Shown here one piece after another: positions 62,077 to 64,000 of a DNA stretch of 64,000 bases. The stretch spans positions 1-64,000 of the forward strand of contig NZ_SZVW01000031.1 of assembly GCF_007655005.1 (NCBI RefSeq), written 5' to 3'. Numbering within the stretch: the stretch's first letter is position 1; every line of letters begins with the position of its first letter. Position numbers and translations under genes: made by a program. The DNA is from Streptomyces tibetensis. GTDB taxonomy: Bacteria; Actinomycetota; Actinomycetes; Streptomycetales; Streptomycetaceae. The notes beneath the pieces are model-generated. The model was not told the DNA's origin. It saw only the letters and a list, made by a program, of their open reading frames with translations, and ran no database searches.

Positions 62077-62279
62077 CGTGCCGGGGCGCGGGTGCCCTCT
62101 CGTTCACCCGCGGGACATGTCCCGGTCGCAGCACCCTCGCCGATGGGACACAACCCGGCCGTAGTTCTTCGCTCGTAGACAACACCTGACACACGGGGCA
62201 CTCAACTCCCCTTCGTATCAGGCAAGATCGCACGATCGCACCCGGCCGCAGGGCCGCAGAACTGAAGAGAGGCACACCC

Positions 62280-64000
62280 ATGCCGTCATCCGCCGGGCAC
62301 CACTCCCCCACCCTGAACCGGAGGGGTTTCCTCAGAACCTCCCTGGGCGGCTCGGCCGCGCTGGTCGCCGCACCGGCCTTCGTCGGCTGGCTGGGCGCAG
62401 CGGATGCCAAGGCAGCCACCGCTCCCGCCGCGTTCGTCGACGACTACAAGACCAACGTCCTGGCGAACCAGACGCCCGAGACCAACGCGGTCGTCCGGGC
62501 CCTGGGGGGCTTCGCCCAGATATGGAAGACCGGCGGAGCCTGGAACACCGGCACCCCGCTCATGCCGGACATACTGCGCGCCAACGTGCGCTACTGCGAG
62601 CGGATCACCACCGAGCGCACCGACGCGGAGGCCAGGAAGGCTTTCATCATCGACCGGCAGCACCAGAGCTACTCGATGATCGACGGCCTCGGCCCGCTCG
62701 CCACGCTCTACAAGACGGGGGCCAAGGCGGTCACGTCGATCACCAGCGCCCCGGACGGCACACCGCCGGCCAAGATCGACGACGCCGTGCCCGCCGACGC
62801 CCCGGCGGGCTCCGCGCTGGGCGCCGGCTCGTACGACTCCGAACTGGGCCAGGTGGCCCGGCTGGTGGACACCCTGCGCGGCAACTGGGCGTCCGGAAAC
62901 CCCGCCAAGTTCGCCTATCTGTATCCGCGGCCGTGGCGGATGAACGAGGACAGCGAGGTCGTCGACACCGGCAGGAAGGACGAGTTCGGCTTCCCGGTGT
63001 ACGAGTCGAAGGTCGTGGTCGCCCCGCAGCTGCTGCGCCAGCGCAGCGACAAGCCGACCGATGACGGCGGCTTCCCCAGCGGCCACACCAACGCCCTGCA
63101 CCTGGCCTCGCTGGCCTACGCGTACGCGGTTCCCGAGCGCTTCCAGGAGCTGGTGACGCGCGCCCTGGAACTCGCCCACACCCGGATCGTCGCCGGCATG
63201 CACTCCCCCGTCGACGTGCTCGGCGGCCGGATCATGGCCACCGCGCTGGCCGCCGCCACCCTGGCGGACCCGGCCAACTCGGGGCTCAAGGCGGCGGCCC
63301 GCGCCCAGGCCCTGGCCTATTTCACGGAGAAGACCGGTACGACGGCGGACACCCTGTACGCGTACGCGCACTCCGCGGACACCGGGACCGACCCCTACGC
63401 CGACCGGGAGGCCAACGCCCGCGCGGCCCGGCCCCGGCTGACGTACATCCTGCCCCGCCGCGGCCGCAAGGACCCGCTCACGGTTCCGAAGGGCGCGGAG
63501 GTGCTGCTGGAGACGCGGCTGCCGTACCTGACCGCGGCCCAGCGGCGCGAGGTGCTGCGGACGACCGCGCTGCCGTCGGGCTACGTGCTGCTGGACGGCT
63601 TCGAACAGTGGGGGCGGCTGAACCTGTTCGCCGCGGCGGACGGTTACGGCGCCTTCGAGCGGGACGTCGTCGTGACGCTGGACGCGGCGGCCGGGGGCTT
63701 CCACGCGGCCGACAGCTGGCGCAACGACATCGAGGGCGAGGGCGGCCTGACCAAGCGCGGTTCGGGCACGCTCACCCTGACGGGCCACAACTGCTACCAC
63801 GGCGGGACCGCCGTCGAGGCCGGCACCCTGGTCGCCGCCTCGCCGGGCGCCCTCGGCGAGGGCGACGTGCACGTCACGGGCGGCACGCTCCGCGTGGACG
63901 AGGTCGCGCGGGTGCGCGGCTCGTTCGTCCAGGAGGGCGAGTCGGCGTTGGAGCTGCCGCTGCGCAGGAAGCACGGCCCGGCCCTGACGGTGCGCCGTCG
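62280..64000 (+). CDS. Tat-exported PAP2 phosphatase with beta-repeat (partial)
   Basis: The first 573 codons of a gene that runs off the window. A twin-arginine signal (LNRRGFLRTSLGGSAALVAAP) precedes a class A acid phosphatase/PAP2 domain. GGFPSGHTNA (P266-S267-G268-H269) and RIVAGMHSPVDVLGG (His308, Asp312) are the second and third parts of the signature, with a plausible first part near KSK upstream. Near residues 485-540 (GGLTKRGSGTLTLTG, GGTAVEAGTLVA, GGTLRVDE) is an autotransporter-associated beta-strand repeat, odd in a Gram-positive. It probably releases phosphate from organic phosphates outside the cell. GAAGAGAGG is upstream of the ATG. Confidence 0.88.
   Translation, partial: MPSSAGHHSPTLNRRGFLRTSLGGSAALVAAPAFVGWLGAADAKAATAPAAFVDDYKTNVLANQTPETNAVVRALGGFAQIWKTGGAWNTGTPLMPDILRANVRYCERITTERTDAEARKAFIIDRQHQSYSMIDGLGPLATLYKTGAKAVTSITSAPDGTPPAKIDDAVPADAPAGSALGAGSYDSELGQVARLVDTLRGNWASGNPAKFAYLYPRPWRMNEDSEVVDTGRKDEFGFPVYESKVVVAPQLLRQRSDKPTDDGGFPSGHTNALHLASLAYAYAVPERFQELVTRALELAHTRIVAGMHSPVDVLGGRIMATALAAATLADPANSGLKAAARAQALAYFTEKTGTTADTLYAYAHSADTGTDPYADREANARAARPRLTYILPRRGRKDPLTVPKGAEVLLETRLPYLTAAQRREVLRTTALPSGYVLLDGFEQWGRLNLFAAADGYGAFERDVVVTLDAAAGGFHAADSWRNDIEGEGGLTKRGSGTLTLTGHNCYHGGTAVEAGTLVAASPGALGEGDVHVTGGTLRVDEVARVRGSFVQEGESALELPLRRKHGPALTVRR

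Overview
This is a high-GC actinobacterial chromosome segment, almost certainly Streptomyces. Supporting signs are GC-rich third codon positions, many GTG and some TTG starts, frequent 4-bp ATGA/GTGA gene overlaps, a chaplin remnant, DUF5133/DUF5709-type small proteins and a TgmA/TgmB graspetide pair. It looks like accessory/arm-type gene content: nutrient uptake, regulators, secreted enzymes and specialised metabolism. I see no ribosomal, tRNA or replication genes and no intact mobile element.

Layout: 0.1-3.7 kb holds a small membrane protein, an anti-sigma-type ATPase, a 5'-truncated alcohol dehydrogenase beside a GGGGTC hexamer array, and an unknown protein. 3.8-7.4 kb is a three-subunit molybdenum hydroxylase operon (2Fe-2S, FAD/4Fe-4S, Mo subunits) closed by a strong terminator. 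7.6-15.4 kb holds a repeat/membrane protein, a DUF1232 protein, the graspetide precursor and ATP-grasp ligase (9.7-10.9 kb), a GlxA-type regulator, an acetyltransferase and an aldo/keto reductase.

15.6-26.1 kb is the most striking region. An acyl-CoA carboxylase carboxyltransferase, a FadD32-like fatty-acyl-AMP ligase, a Pks13-like synthase (ACP-KS-AT-ACP-TE), an antigen-85-like Tat-exported acyltransferase/esterase, a PucR-type regulator and a secreted cutinase follow one another on the + strand. This is nearly the gene set of the mycobacterial mycolic-acid condensation locus (accD4-pks13-fadD32-Rv3802c-fbp), in a genus that is not known to make mycolic acids. A further secreted hydrolase follows on the opposite strand.

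29.9-36.7 kb is an inositol/sugar-acid type catabolic locus: a solute-binding lipoprotein, a LacI regulator, two sugar isomerase/epimerases, an MFS sugar porter and a Gfo/Idh dehydrogenase. Two identical operators sit on its two promoters. At 36.7-38.9 kb is a HelD/HelR-type RNA polymerase-recycling motor with a perfect 37-bp palindrome upstream whose core matches the rifamycin-associated element.

39-50.4 kb is mixed: oxidoreductase, acetyltransferase, SpoIIE-type phosphatase with 52-bp tandem repeats upstream, decayed chaplin, hairpin array, amino-acid permease, NiCoT transporter, a lone proteasome beta subunit and a membrane glycosyltransferase. 50.5-54.4 kb has a GH65 disaccharide phosphorylase overlapping a beta-phosphoglucomutase-like HAD protein, then a P-loop kinase. 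54.5-62.1 kb is a carbohydrate ABC importer operon with a putative polysaccharide-acting protein, a ROK regulator and a divergent GlcNAc-kinase-type kinase with an operator on its promoter. The window ends inside a Tat-exported PAP2 phosphatase. All functional names are by eye from sequence motifs; no database search was run.
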